The position numbers and the translations under genes are program-made. A model generated the notes under the pieces. It did no database searches. It had not been told where the DNA came from and worked only from the letters and a program-made list of their open reading frames with translations. A stretch of DNA of 64,000 bases from CAVSUZ01 sp963791885 (GTDB lineage Bacteria > Pseudomonadota > Alphaproteobacteria > Acetobacterales > Acetobacteraceae): assembly GCA_963791885.1 (NCBI GenBank), contig CAWBUL010000006.1, positions 310,001-374,000 on the forward strand, in the 5' to 3' direction. Below, in pieces: positions 63,962 through 64,000 of the stretch. How positions within the stretch are numbered: position 1 is the first letter of the stretch; each line of letters opens with the position of its first letter.

Positions 63962-64000
63962 GGGTGTTCGGCGGTGCCCCGCATGGCCCCGCCCGAACTG

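Noticed and set aside
1..64000. CRISPR array
   Set aside because: No regularly spaced 20-40-bp repeats with unique spacers; the only regular arrays are the 11-bp iterons and the CCCCT repeat.

Overview
The window is GC-rich alphaproteobacterial DNA. Its gene content (TraA/TraG-type conjugation genes, a sugar-oxidation cluster, many insertion sequences, an arsenite oxidase island) suggests an Acetobacteraceae-like organism, and it reads as accessory DNA: a plasmid, an integrated conjugative element or a genomic island. The genus cannot be fixed from the sequence alone. No rRNA, tRNA or CRISPR array was recognised.

Layout. 0-9 kb is a conjugation module on the + strand: TraF-type peptidase, lytic transglycosylase, a membrane protein, TraG/VirD4 coupling protein, a MobF relaxase-helicase, then a ParA-like gene behind six exactly phased 11-bp repeats. 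9-15.5 kb holds an IS66 element with an 8-bp target duplication, a PPC-domain gene, an IS3 element and a small conjugation-like remnant. 15.8-24 kb is a sugar uptake and oxidation locus (binding protein, two permeases, Gfo/Idh dehydrogenase, GntR regulator, a barrel-like protein, SDR dehydrogenase, lactonase); no transport ATPase lies beside it. 24-31.2 kb is a scrapyard of gene and IS fragments with a few intact genes (cyclopropane synthase, GYD protein, SHOCT protein). 32-35.3 kb is a ParDE toxin-antitoxin pair divergent from an overlapping integrase / unknown / ScpA operon. 36.6-46.2 kb carries stress-type genes (small secreted and membrane proteins, YciE, manganese catalase, YihY), interrupted by nested IS630 and IS701 elements. 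46.2-53.5 kb is an IS-dense remnant of what looks like a defence island (TcmP, a QueC-like ATPase in two opposed halves), with two families of short non-autonomous inverted-repeat elements. 54-64 kb is an arsenic island: a flavoprotein with a cysteine-rich tail, an MFS transporter, ACR3 efflux pump, arsenite oxidase AioBA, MoaA and a PstS phosphate-binding protein.

How it fits together. AioBA oxidises periplasmic arsenite to arsenate. MoaA supports its molybdenum cofactor, ACR3 exports cytoplasmic arsenite, and PstS would help phosphate compete with arsenate. The sugar locus reads as uptake, oxidation to a lactone, and lactone hydrolysis under a GntR repressor.

Caution. At least fourteen otherwise well-conserved reading frames are broken by single-base indels, mostly in short base runs. 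Either this copy is decaying or the assembly carries indel errors. Frameshifted genes are listed as pseudogenes with that caveat.
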